From Onchocerca lupi (Eukaryota > Nematoda > Chromadorea > Rhabditida > Onchocercidae), in contig JAOVVO010000137.1 of assembly GCA_028564675.1 (NCBI GenBank), forward strand, positions 81,345 through 145,344: a stretch of 64,000 nucleotides of DNA. The letters run 5' to 3'. The notes beneath the pieces were generated by a model, which was not told where the DNA came from, ran no database searches, and saw only the letters and a list, made by a program, of their open reading frames with translations. Positions 12,260-24,904 of the stretch are shown piece after piece. Positions within the stretch are counted from its first letter, which is position 1; every line of letters begins with the position of its first letter. The position numbers were made by a program, and so were the translations under genes.

Positions 12260-15200
12260 TTCGGCGACTTTTCGAAAAAAAAAAAAAAAAAAAAAAAAAA
12301 CAAAATCCACCATGAGCAAACCAATTTGTTATAACGCAAAAGCAACAGCAAAATAACTGATCCGTTAACATGTAATATTTTTGGTAATCTCTATTTTCGA
12401 TTATATCTTCAGGAGAATTTGTTTGGGATGATGCTGATATACTGTATCCGAGAGATACTGAATGATTCACTAGGAACTGTATTTAAAATCATCAAAATAT
12501 TAACTTCGGTCCTGTATATAGCAGATAACTGATGACATCAATATCTAAATACTTACTACTTAATCAAATGATAAGAAGATATCAGTGAAATATAAAAGGA
12601 AATTATCATTTAACATTTCCAAAATTATTATTATTACCAATCAGATGATAATGACGATCACAATATATCTCTTATCAGCGGAAATTCAATCAAAGTAAAG
12701 CATTAACGGAAGAAATTACTGAAGTGAAAAGAGGAAAACAAAAAAGACTAAATGATAATTTGGAATGATTGTGCAAGGAAGAATATAGATGAAAAAAATG
12801 ACCGTAATCCATGTGGAGCATGAAATTGTTAAGTAAAAGGATGAGAAATCCACAAATAGACAAACAACCGACAATAAAAGCACCAATTTCATTGGAAGCG
12901 TTGGATTTACTACGGTAACGATAGTGCAATTTGTGAATCTTAGCATTCTTCTTTCCTTCCTTCTACCTGTCTTTTATTATTACTTCAGGTGATTATCTCG
13001 TGAAAATGATAGTAATAGTTGATATGAATACAATTCAAAGGTAGCAATTGAGATGTGCTTAGATAGATTGGCTTTATATCATTGTCTTTCGCCGAATCCA
13101 TAATTATCATCACAAAATTTTTCGATTTTTAGAGCATTGGCGACATTCCGGAGCCCAATGAACAACAACACACTTTTCACTCTTACACTTATCCTTTCTA
13201 ACATTCAATTATATTCAATTTCTATCCATTTAATTACTACTTCGCTTGCTTTCCGGGCACAAACATCTATACACACATACAGATTTATTTATTATTCTAT
13301 TTTGCATATACTTATCAGAAATATTTCATCAAGCTATTATTTTACTCAGGAATTTTTGAATAACATAGAATAGATTAGCATGGCTGAAAACTTAGATTGC
13401 ACTATCATGCGGAATTAATATTCAATGTTTCATCGAATAATTATTCATTATTTTAACTCTCCTCGTGCAATTTTTTTTTTTTTTTTTTTTGAACAAAGCA
13501 TCAACTATAAATGAAAGCAAAATTTGCATCTGCGAATGTGATGTTAATGGGAAAATGAAGACTAAAATTTTAAACTCTCAGCAAAATGCCTTAATTTTGC
13601 ACACACTCCGAAATCAATCGTTAGATTCCAAGCATGTTTTAGCATATTAGATGCCAATCTTGCTCCGATTTGAAAACAAATATTTATGCTTCAACATATC
13701 GATTACTATTGATTACTTAAAGCCTATTGATTATTTAAAATACTAGAATTAAAGATATATTGAATTTCTAAAAAATTTTTCCTCATTCAGCATTATTTCA
13801 ATCTAAAAGGATTTTACAGTATAAGTCAATTATAGTTTTTCTTGAAGATTCAAAATAGGACAAGTATTCATTCACTTGCTTCAATTAATTTAATCTATTT
13901 CATGGCAAAATTTACATATAAATAAATGTAATAGAATCAATCGTATAGTAACATTTAAAACTGCGATATATTAAACTTTTGACTAGAAAAATTTTCACTA
14001 CCGTATCCCGTAATATCTCTCTCTCTAGAAACTGTAATTATATTAAGAAATATTGCTCGATTATTTTACGAAGTGATTATTATTCTTCGGCAATTATATT
14101 ATTTCATGGCCTGATCCTATTGCATTTTAGCTCATTGATTTAAAACTGAATAATCCGATGCAATTAAAATTGCTTCTTCTCAATTAATTTAACGATATCA
14201 GATTTCATTTCATCTGATAACAATCAATACACTTGAAGCTATCAGAGCTATCTAATGTGCTTTACCATTTTCCCCGATTGCAATGATCTTTTTTCAAATC
14301 GAATTTAACGGGAAATTGCCGTTAAAAAACAAATCTCATAATTTCCGGAATTGTTCGATCTAAAAAAAAAAAAAAAGAAAGAAAACAAAGAACTTCTTCT
14401 TCTTCTCCTTACCCTTCAGACATACAGCAAATGATGCAAATAATTCCAATTTGTATTGATGATTTCAATCGATAGGCTATTCGGAACATTAGACGATGGT
14501 AAAAAGAAAAAAGCCATTGATATTTTACAATGTTCAATTCTTCAACAACACATAAATGAATGGAATGAATTCATTTCCATTCCTTTAGAAAGATGATAAT
14601 ATGATATTTTTACGCTACGCTATACACAACTAATATCTCATCAAATTAATTAATGAAAAATGAAATTTTTAAAAATGTAACAAATTAGAGAGACAAAAGC
14701 TTAAATATTGACTACATTCATTTCTCTCAGAAGATTATTAAACAGTCAAATTAACGATGATAATGACGATATTTTATTTCATTCATTTTCATATATTTTT
14801 CAACAAATGGAAAATTCCATAAAATTGTCTAATCGAGAAATATTCATGAAATAATTGATAATTTTTGAATAAGCAAAATAAATTATTGGATTGTTTAGTC
14901 TTTCTCAATATTTTATTCTTGTTTGTCTCATATTATCAATTATTTTCAATAATCAGATTATTAAGATCATTAATTAGCGTTCAAATTTGGGCTAAATTTA
15001 TGTTTTTTTCTTTTGGCAAAATAAGTTTAAAAAGATTAAGCTTATTATGTGAAAAAATCAGACAGGAAAAAGAAGAAAAAATAAATTTAGTATCATTACA
15101 ATTTAGGATTCTAGAAGATAATTCTAAGATTTCAAAAAAAAAACAATTGATAGATGGAAAACTTTCGATATGTGGATTTTAAAAAAAAAAGAAAAAAAGG

Positions 15201-16859
15201 AAAAAATGATTCGATTGCTCGGTTGATTGAATGTTGACGTCAGAATGTCCGTTGATCATCGAAATAACGCCTGTGATGTGTTCGTTTCGTTCAATGAAGA
15301 AAATGACGATGTGATCAGAAATTTGATTTTCGAAAACAGAAAAAACATACACAAAAAAACGATATCTATTTTTGTGAAAGAAGAAGGCAAGAGAAAAAAA
15401 ACTAACTCTCTTTTGAATAAAGGAATAATGATAAAACAAAAAAAAAAAAGAAAAATGGCAAAAAAGGAAAATTTTTTTATTTAAAAAAAAGAAAAAAAAA
15501 AACATTGCATTAAAAAAAAAGATAGAAATGAAGAAGCCGATTCATTTAGGCTCACAAATTTATTCGTCTTACTAGGCATAACGGATGATAATAGACTGAT
15601 AAGATGGCAGAAGTATTTTGATAAGGCTAATGAAACCTTTCAATGATAATAAGACGATGTTAAACAGCAGCAGCAATGATTAATTAATGAAAGCAGCAGA
15701 AAATGTTGAAAGGAAAACACGGAGCATTATCTGTGTGTGACATCCTCGTTACACTGCAAGAATGAGATGATAAGTGAGAGAGAAGGAATGAAGATGATAA
15801 CGAATCATATCAACCACCCCCCCCCCCCCACCTTTTCTTCTCAAAATAATGCCTTGCACCTTTTGTTCCATTTTTTTTTTTTTTTTTTTTGCTGCCTTAT
15901 TTATTGCATATCTATGTGATAGGAAGAAAAATAACACTGAAAGGTGGAAAGATGAGAGGAATTACTGTATAAATTAAATAAGCAATACAGTAAACGAAGA
16001 TCATATCGGACGGGAACCGTATGGAAAGCGGAAAACCGGAATATCTGAAAAGGCGGAAAGATTCGAATATGCAATTATATTGAACATGTACAAACTTATC
16101 AAAGTAATTTGGGATGTAAAATTCTGGGAAATTAGTAGATTGTCAAATTTTTACTGAGATATGGTAATTATCGTTTTTTAAATGATAGAGGAAGAAGATG
16201 ATACGATAATATATAACTTATGTTCCATATTGTATTCATTTGTCGAAATATTACCTTATTTGTGGCTATAGAAATGGAAATTTAGAAATGAAAATCAGAA
16301 TGAAATAATCAAATGATTGAAAAACTCAAAAATGGTTGATAAGGAAAAGAAGAAAAGAAGGGAAGAAGTAAATTCTTATGAAATAATAAATAGTAATGGT
16401 GCAAGAGATTGAAGTGCAGGATGGTGTTCTATGAGCTTTTGTAAGCAGTTAAGTGTTATCAATTGAATGATTTCTATTTTGCAATTCTGATCAAATTCAT
16501 TCATTTGAAAGACATGGTATTACTGATGAGAAGAAAAAGAGAGGGAGAGAGAGAGAGAAAAAAAAAACAATAAAAGGGAGGAAGTGAAAAGAAATGTAAA
16601 AGAAAATATAATGAAAAGAAAGAAAGTTGAAAATTACGAAAAAAAAAAAAAAAAACATACATAAATATAAGTAAAAATATATGTGATTGAGAAAGAAATT
16701 AGCAAGATCATATGAGAATTTTCAAATTCGAACAAATCAATTCTATCAAATTTGATCAAGTTTGATCGGATTCGATCAGAATCAATTCCTATCAATAGCA
16801 AAGCAATAGCGACAGCATCAACAGCTAACGTCACTGAAAGTAAAGATGATTGCCTTCAA

Positions 16860-16969
16860 GGTGTGTAATGTGTATGTGTGTGTCTGTGTGTATGTGTATT
16901 TATGTATGTGTGTGTGTGTGTGTGTGTATGTCTGGTGCGTGTGTGTGTGTGTGTGTGTGTGTGTCTGTG
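16860..16969. repeat. (GT)n / (TG)n microsatellite, interrupted
   Basis: About 110 bp of GT dinucleotides with interruptions (TGTATG, TCTGG, TGCG). On the minus strand it reads as His-Thr repeats in open frames, which are artefacts of the repeat. Confidence 0.95.
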
Positions 16970-17149
16970 TAAGATGAAAGATGTGGAAAATGGTAAAGTT
17001 GAAGGAGGAAGAAGAGGTAGGAGATGAATTGATACGAAATGTTTGGTTGTTAGAAAAAGTATGTGAGAGAAATGATGGAAAGAAATTAAAGGTGTAATAG
17101 AGGTGTACCAAAGGTGTATGTTATGTGTCCTCGAAATGGTACCATCGGT

Positions 17150-17460
17150 AGACACCATCATTGATGATAGGTGACAATAGAGGTAGCAGCGGTGGCGTGG
17201 CGGTGTCGGTAGCAGTGGCGGTAGCGGTGACGGTAGCGATGCTTGATTAATTTCATCAACGACTGTTTTCTTCCACTTTTCTTCTTTCCTTCCACCTCTC
17301 CTGAAGTAGTAGTAACTGGCAGTACGACAGCATCGCGGCAGCATCGCTGCAGCATAGATAGTTACGGGTGACTTCATCGAGACTGATGGCTGCAGTTCAT
17401 CGCCATCATTTGCTGCACACCGGGCAAATGAGCAAGTGCCTGCCTGCCAACTTGTCATTT
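17150..17460. other. GC-richer block with GGTAGC-type imperfect repeats
   Basis: About 300 bp visibly richer in GC than the flanks, with runs such as GGTAGCGGTGACGGTAGCG at about 17200-17240. Both strands are open for 60-200 codons, but the open frames are low-complexity and run into the GT repeat. It could be a promoter-proximal island or the relic of a coding exon; neither can be shown from the sequence. Confidence 0.4.
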
Positions 17461-17550
17461 TCGTTCCTCTTCACTTTACTTTCCAACCAATTCAGTCTCA
17501 TTCCGAAAGTGATTTGTTATGCTACTCGTAGAAATACACATAGTATGTGC

Positions 17551-17603
17551 TATCAGTGATATAATATCACTGATACTGATATCATATCAGTGATATCACA
17601 TGT
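17551..17603. repeat. Palindromic TATCAGTGATAT repeats
   Basis: TATCAGTGATAT is followed directly by its inverse AATATCACTGATA, giving a near-perfect 25-bp palindrome, and then by a second inverted pair, CTGATATCATATCAGTGATATC. The block could extrude as a cruciform or form an RNA hairpin. Confidence 0.85.
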
Positions 17604-19146
17604 CATATACTTGTAATTATATTTGTACAAAATTTGATCGGTAATGATCGGACAACATAGAATTGAATGGATTTAGTATTTATTGGTAAGGAGCGGAAAA
17701 TTCCGTATGCCGCAAAATTACCATAAGAATGTAGGAATATAAAAATTTCACATTGCTAGCAATTATTATAAATTAAATTCATTAATTTTTCTTTTTCACA
17801 AACTATTTTTGTGAAGATTTTTTTCGTGAAAACACTTGGAATATTCTTTTTCATTATGAATGATATTGTAGTAAATGGTGAATTTTTTAGAAATTTCTTC
17901 TCTGAAATTTATTGCAAATGATTGATAAGTGGGATTCTAACGTGAAAACAACGTGAAGTAAGTAGAAGCCCTGTTGGAGATTCTGCACGAAGTGTATAAA
18001 GATTATGCTATCATTTTAATCACATGTTGAAAATTATATATCTCAATGTTTTTCTTCTAAAAAATTTTATCAAGTTTTTTTTTCAAATGCAACTTTGTTC
18101 GATATTTCACATAACAGAAATGAGTTGATTTAAGAACATTATTGTTATTGTTGAAATCGTGAAATCCTGAATTGAAATCTTGAAATTAAAAAAAAAAAAA
18201 GGAAGGATTTAATTATGCTCAAAATCCTACCACCAATGTTTTTCTTTTTAGCTGAGTTTAAAACGTAAAATGGAACTTACATATTACGTGCGAAGATAAA
18301 AGCATCGTTTGAAAAATGAAACGATTCTAAATTGCTAAGACAATATTCCTATTTAGAATAAGAAAAAATCATTTTATCAACAGCAAACTTATAAATGAGC
18401 ATTTTTTGATAATAATATATAAACAAAAATTGATAGCATAACAAAATTATGGCAAAAGAATTTTTTGTACATTTAGAAACCGAAATAAAAATCTAACTAC
18501 AATATGATATCAATTAATAATTCATAAGTGAAATGTACTGGGTTATAAATTATAGAATGGGAATGAATTGGCTATCGTATGATAGAATATAGGCTAAATA
18601 TTTGAAAAAAAATATCAACAAAATGAAGTAAATGATATCCAATAACATTTTTACGAAAACAATGAACTAATTTAAATCAACCTGTTGAAATATGATAAAA
18701 GAACAGCAACACTAGAACTGAAATGACCTCTCCAATTCATATCTTATCAAGAAATAAGTAAACTATTGATACATCCAGATATATCATCCTATTTATCGCC
18801 TCACATTTTTCTCACCTTCTCTCATTTCATTATTGTTAACGCCTGTCTATTATGTCACTTTCATCCTGCAGAAAATTGATGAATACGCTTTAAAAAATAG
18901 CTGTATTTTAATCTTGTAAACTTCAAATTGTCGTTCACTCAGTGAACTAGCACAAAATTCAGACTCAAATATGATATTCAAATATATTAGATGATTTATT
19001 TCCAGCAACTTTGTCATATCTCAAATTGATTAATTTGCATTTAATACTTGAAATTAAATCAAAAGAAAGAATTACCATTCTCGAAATTCGTACAAATTGT
19101 CTCATTAGCATTAACTAATATGATAAAGCGATACGACAGCTCAAGG

Positions 19147-19458
19147 TCAAGGGTACACTATAACCTTTCGTACTTTTGCATCCGTTGATGAACTCATCTG
19201 ATATATTACTTCCACCAACAACAAATGTCCACGGGGGTTAAACGAATGCAGGGTGAGAAATATCAATGAGGCTGACAATAAAACATTCTTTCTCTCACCG
19301 ATCGCATATTTGTCCGATACAGACGATTCATAGCGGTGGTATAATAATGCCGGTTGCATGTTTACTACTTCTTTGTTTACAATATACTCCTTGATGATGA
19401 GAAACAACAATCTATTCTGCCAATATCTGTCATCGTTGTCAATAACAGCAACATACTG
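19147..19458 (-). CDS. Possible orphan exon, unknown product (weak)
   Basis: After a good acceptor (TTTTGCAG, exon beginning about 19458 on the minus strand) a frame stays open for about 103 codons to TGA. It begins YVAVIDNDDRYWQNRLLFLI and has a mixed amino-acid composition, unlike the homopolymer-derived open frames nearby. I do not recognise a family and no partner exons were found. It could be the last exon of an unrecognised gene or chance. It sits 1.2 kb 3' of the malonyl-CoA synthetase gene on the same strand. Confidence 0.22.
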   Translation of the reverse strand, partial: QYVAVIDNDDRYWQNRLLFLIIKEYIVNKEVVNMQPALLYHRYESSVSDKYAIGERKNVLLSASLIFLTLHSFNPRGHLLLVEVIYQMSSSTDAKVRKVIVYP

Positions 19459-19672
19459 CAAAACGATAAACAGAACAATCTGAACCTAAATTAGACATTT
19501 TCCTTAATGACCAATGAAACGTAGAGGCATTATTTTCTTGAATATAGTGATTAATTTCCTTGAATATATGACAATAGCATGAAGATACAGACTGAAAGGG
19601 GCAGATTAAACTCTTGATGATCGCTTAACTTATCACGATAATGATGATTTTGAAGATAAAGCGATAAAAATG

Positions 19673-19729
<57 letters not shown>
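19673..19729. repeat. 57-nt poly(A) tract
   Basis: An uninterrupted A run of about 57 nt, the longest homopolymer in the window. The flanks show no obvious retroposed transcript and no target-site duplication. The length is probably unreliable in the assembly. Confidence 0.95.
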
Positions 19730-19732
<3 letters not shown>

Positions 19733-20372
19733 ATCTATAATATATATTAACGATCATATCGAATATGCAAATCTGTATTATAACAAAAACGCATTCCATC
19801 AAAGCTTAAGCAATCGTGATCATACATATAATCACTGTGAAGAAAAAAAAAACCATCAAAACACTGAAAAATTGCAAAATATTTGATAAAATTGAGAAGC
19901 ATATACAACAAATATTATACAGTGATGGATGAGCACAATTATTTTACTAATATTTGAGATTGTACTGAAGGTCAGAATTCAAAAAAAGAAGCTGCTAAAT
20001 TAAATTATGCAAAACATTCTGCCAATGCAAATAATTGAATATTGCTTTCACTTATTTCGAAATTCTTTTTTTGAGATAACAAAAAACTGCTCACTTGCAT
20101 ATGAGCAATAAATTTATAAATCAATGCTTTAATTTAATTGTGCATTTTATAAAGTTGCTTATCATTAATAAATCATCATATTTAATGTAATGCCTGCATA
20201 ACCTATCAAATATAAACATATATATATATGTTTATTTTTTGTTCAGATTTTAATCCTAATATAAAATTAAGCAGCAACTTGAAAATTTCATTTATCAGCT
20301 GCATAGTTGGCGTGAAAGTTATCATAAATAACTGAAACCTTCAATCAACAATTATATAAAATATTATTTAAG

Positions 20373-23300
20373 CTATTGAGTGCAAAATAAATTGTGATAT
20401 CGTTCTCTAAGAATATTTTTCTGTACTTTCCCCATCGCATTCCTTGGCAATTGATCAAGACAAAGAAAACGTTTTGGTACTTTGTAACTAGCAAGTTTTG
20501 TATGAAGGATACGGATCGCTTCAGATTCGTGCAAAAATGCATGACTACCTGAATGTGGTACATAAACTGCCAATACTGCTTCACCAAAATCATGATGTGG
20601 AATACCTGAAGACAAACTACACAGCACATAATCAAACTGAATATTATAAGCGTGCACGCATGGATCTTTCCTATTGCATTTTTTCATTCATACTGTCAAA
20701 ACTGATCTATATGAATAAGATTAACATTCTCATAAAGAATATACATAAATGTAGCGCAAAAGTTATCCAACCACATTTTCATTATCAATATAACTTCACG
20801 TAGCTCCGATGAAAAATCAAGCAAATAATGGAATAAATGACCAATAAAATGAATTTGTACCAATAACAAATAGAAACGTCTTACTAAAAGTTCGAGAATG
20901 GTGAATTTCATTCTTTTATATTTCATAAAAGGATATTAGCGCAAAACTTAAAGAACCAAAAAGGATTGCAGAAAAAAGAATCCCATGCTATTTAACGATA
21001 TTTCGATACTACAGATCAAAAAAAATAAATAATGACTTACCTATTACAGCTGATTCCAATATATGCGGTAAAGAATCTATAGCATCTTCTACTTCCTTCG
21101 GATAAACGTTTAATCCACCGCTTATAATCAAATCATTTGCACGACCTTGTAACCATAAGTAACCTTTAAACATATACTAAATTGATGGAAGCCGATAAGC
21201 AAAAATGAGACGTTTTTAACAGTTAATTCCTAAAAAACATATTATCATGGAACATTCAACGAATGACGACATCAAATATTAAATTATGCAAGATAAAAAT
21301 ATTATCATTCATTTTCAACTGAGATGAGAAAATAATCACTATAAAAACGGTTTCAGATGAATATACTACTTTAATGGTATTTTTTCTTATAAGGAAATTA
21401 AAAAATTCTATCGAAAAAAAATAAATAAAGGATCTCTCATATCAATCTGTTAGATTTTAAATTTAAAGAAAGTTTCGGTTGCATAAAATTTTGTACAGAC
21501 CAAAATTTACCATCGTCATCAATTTTACCAACATCGCCAGTACTGAAAAATCCGTCTTCAGTAAAAACTTTTCGTGTGGTTTTCTCATTTTTCCAGTAAC
21601 CCAAAAATAAGCTCGGAAGACGGATCTGCACTATACCATCTTCAGTTGTACGAATCTATAATGCAAATTCGTTAGATTTCAATTTTTAACAATTAAAGAA
21701 TAATGATTGCAATACAGCATTAAACGACCTAAACTATTGACTACAAAACTTTGATATTAATAATCTCCGTCATAATCGCATATAGATTTATGTATATTAC
21801 AATAAATTATTTCTCAAAAAAACTTAGTCTACAAATCATTTATTAGTTTCATTACCTTAAAAAAAAAAAAGAAAAAAAAAAAGAACAGAGATTTTTTCTC
21901 CATTATTTAAAATTCATCATTAGGGTGAAAGTTATGTTGTAAATAACGGTTGCACGCAACTAAATTTGCTATTAGGAGTCTTTTTTAGAAAAGTCGCAAC
22001 TCCTACTAAGAAAAAAAGCGAATAATAAAGAATGATCCATTTTCGATTTTATTTTTTCGCATAAACGGTATTACAAAGAAATATACACACGAAGTGAAAG
22101 AGGAAAAGAAAAGCTTACATCGCCACCTGGTAAAACTTTCCCAACAGAACCTTTTCTACGATCATTGTAGAGATTGGTTGTAATTACACCTGCTGAAAAC
22201 TATATTTAAGTCGGAATTATAAGTGATCTGACATATTTAGAGCAGCTGTTATAAACCACTCATTAATAATGATTCCGTCCAAGTCGTCAATAACTGCTGC
22301 TATCTTCTGCCAAAATTGTGCTGCATGTATCAATTCAGGAGTTTATGAATTTTACATATATTTACAATCTTTTCGGAGTACTATGACAATACTCTTCATT
22401 TGGATATAAATTATGATATCATTTTTTCATTGCCACTAATCTTTATCTATACATGACAAATTTCCATATTAAGGAATAGGATAATCAAATCTTTCGTCAT
22501 TATATTATTTCTTCTCTTCCATTAACGATGTTGTCCGCTAATTGTTTTTTCAGACAAAATTACACTATCATCAATCTATATGACAGTGATAAAATTGTAT
22601 AGAAAACCTGCAGTAGATGTTTTATTGTAAGCCTGTTATAACTCAGTAATATCTAAAATGATCTCCGTCACTACAGCAAGATAAGTACAACAATTAGTCA
22701 TAAAGTGTATCCAAGGAGGAGAAAGAAATAATGGAATTAGAGAAATTATTTAACTATAAGTGACAGAACGAATAAATCCTAAATACAATATATTCAATAA
22801 TACAAAAAACAACCTTCGGTCATGCCATAACGTTCTAGTATTTCATGTCCAGTTCGTAGGTTGAAATCTTCCCATAATACTGTGGATAAAGGAGCACTCC
22901 CACTTATAAATAGACGAATATTTTTTGCCAGATTTTTTCCGAAATTGTTTCTTTGCAGCAAACGGCTAAATTTTTCAGTAGCAATGATTTAGTAAAATTT
23001 TAGATAATTTGATCAAATCCTTCGAAAATTAAAACTTTAGAAAATATATGAAGAACAACTAACTTTATTTTCAAGGAAAGATATACTGAAATGTACAAAT
23101 GCAAGAAACTAAAACCTATAATATGTTGGGACGCCCATCATGACTGTACATCGAGGTAACCAACTCAGAGCATCGTTTACATCAAATTTCGGTCTAGAAA
23201 ATTTATTTATGAAGCTGAGATAATTTTTCATAAATCTTTTAAAACTAAAGAGATAAATCTCACAGTTTTTATTTTTTTGCTTTTTTTGTTAATAAAAGAT

Positions 23301-24809
23301 AATTCCAAGACCACTTCTGCACATCAAAGATAGATAAGTGACGTGAAATGAGATCAAATAAAACCTACTGTTACCTGAAAATTACACTGGATTTTGTGAA
23401 TAGACTACAATTGAGACTTATGAACATTCCATGTATATGATCAAACGGAAGCATATGGAGTAGCACATCTTTCTGTGAAAATTTCCACATATCTATTAGT
23501 GTTTCTGCATTCCATGTGAGACCACCATGGCTTAGCATTGCGCCTTTTGGTAAACCTACATTTTTTTTTCTCTTTTACTTACATTCCTAAACATCTGATA
23601 TATTTTAAAACTGTGACCAAAAAGGAAAATAATCTGCAATTTTTTTTCTTACTTTTCTAAATATAAGATGCTGGAACAAACCTGTGGTCCCCGCAGTATA
23701 GCAAATACATGCAATATCATCAGGATTCACACATTCTATGCCATAGTCAGGTTTCATTTGCCGACTTTTGTCGAATAAGGTCGTAGAATCTATGACATGT
23801 TCAATCTTGTTCGCAAAAATCTCGTCTTGTTTGATATTACAACTAACAAATAAATGGGGATCACTATCCTGAAATGCAATAAGTATTAACGCTGGTTTTT
23901 TAATGAAGATTTTTCTGCAGTTTCTAATAATAAAATTTTTGCTTAAAAGTCAGTTTTCTAGATATCACACAAAAATGCCATAAAGATCATCTGCGACCAT
24001 TCAGAGTAACAAATTTTCTCAACAACAGTGGAACTGCAAACCAGGAAAGATCGCATGAAAATTGTAGCGACATTGCATCTGATTTACCAATAAACAAGAA
24101 ACTTATTAATAACTAACCAGTAGCAAAAAACACTACTAACTTCGACAAAATAGATGGTTTCTGCCATTGTATAGATTGGACTTAAAGGTACATAAATAGC
24201 CCCAAGTCGTACTATGGCCAGATAAAGGACTAAACTGTCGATAGATTTCTCAATTCGGCTCAGTACTCTATCGCCGCGCTGAAAAGCGATAGATACGAAA
24301 ATGCAATTTGTTTAATAGCAAACTGGTTTTTCTGATGCGAACAAAACGATGTGAAGAAAAAAGAATATCCGTTGTATTCAAGATTGAAATTGCCGGGAAG
24401 CCAAGAACTCGATTAGGGTCATGAAATTTAGAATAAAATGATGCATCATTTCGTGTTTGTCAGCAATTATAGAGTAAATTTATTCGGACGTTGTTAAGTT
24501 ACTGCGGCAAAAATTTGAATTCGTTAACTTCTTCATTTAGTTTAATATGAATACAAATAAACGACATACACTGAGTCCATATGTAGTATGAAGAAGTGCC
24601 ACCATCGAACCAACATACTTTGACAGATTTCCATAGTTTAGTCTAACAGAATCACTAAGAATTAGTGCAGTTTGTGTCGCATGATTCCCAGATGCATCCA
24701 AACCCATATGATAAGTAATATTGTTTTGTGCCGTCGACATCGATTGCTTCAAAAATATCGAATAACTTCTAGCTCGAATAATTTGTAGTGCACGATAGGT
24801 TGCTATCAT
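20373..24809 (-). CDS. ACSF3: Malonyl-CoA synthetase (ACSF3/MatB-type acyl-CoA synthetase)
   Basis: Ten exons join in frame: 24809..24570, 24278..24141, 23868..23682, 23555..23375, 23193..23116, 22965..22814, 22192..22119, 21655..21511, 21163..21041, 20605..20373 (TAG), giving 516 aa. Adenylate-forming signatures in order: P-loop YTAGTTGLPKG (residues about 183-193), LFISGSAPL, RTGHEILERYGMTE (about 312-325), STGDVGKIDDDG (about 387-398), GGLNVYPKE and a C-terminal PRNAMGK with the catalytic Lys near residue 499. The RTGHxxLERYGMTE, PHxDFGE and GRxxDLIISGG blocks are those of MatB/ACSF3, which convert malonate, CoA and ATP to malonyl-CoA in mitochondria for fatty-acid synthesis and malonate detoxification. 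The N-terminus (MIATYRALQIIRARSYSIFL) is Arg/Ser-rich without acids, fitting a mitochondrial presequence. Start chosen because an acceptor-like TTCAG lies 13 nt upstream. Malonate specificity is inferred. Confidence 0.9.
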
Positions 24810-24821
24810 TTTGAAATGATA

Positions 24822-24836
24822 TCTGAAGATGAAAAA
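24822..24836 (-). promoter_or_regulatory. Putative spliced-leader acceptor of malonyl-CoA synthetase gene
   Basis: On the minus strand a T-rich tract runs into CATCTTCAG, with the AG ending at 24823, leaving a 13-nt leader before the ATG at 24809. With no upstream exon visible, this is the arrangement expected for nematode SL trans-splicing. Inferred, not shown. Confidence 0.55.
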
Positions 24837-24904
24837 AAATTTAGCGAAAAAATAAGAACAATTACGCAATGATGTTTTGCATACTATTTACTAGCTGTTC
24901 AGCT

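Larger units (their letters stand above)
12260..19146. other. Gene-poor region upstream of yap-1
   Basis: No gene recognised. It holds a T-tract (A on + strand) of about 25 nt at 12276-12300, a poly(T) run near 13471-13490, a 13-nt C run at 15817-15829 close to a T run near 15872-15890, a GT microsatellite, a GC-richer block at 17150-17460 and a palindrome at 17551-17603. Some of it is presumably yap-1 5' regulatory DNA, but no promoter element is identifiable by eye. Confidence 0.6.

Noticed and set aside
15179..15505. Open frames of 85-108 codons on both strands
   Set aside because: Dominated by poly(A)/poly(T) (Phe or Lys runs); composition is that of low-complexity DNA.
16856..17458. 200-codon open frame on the minus strand
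   Set aside because: Its C-terminal part is translated GT repeat (His-Thr runs) and the rest lies in the GC-rich repetitive block. There are no domains and no splice context.
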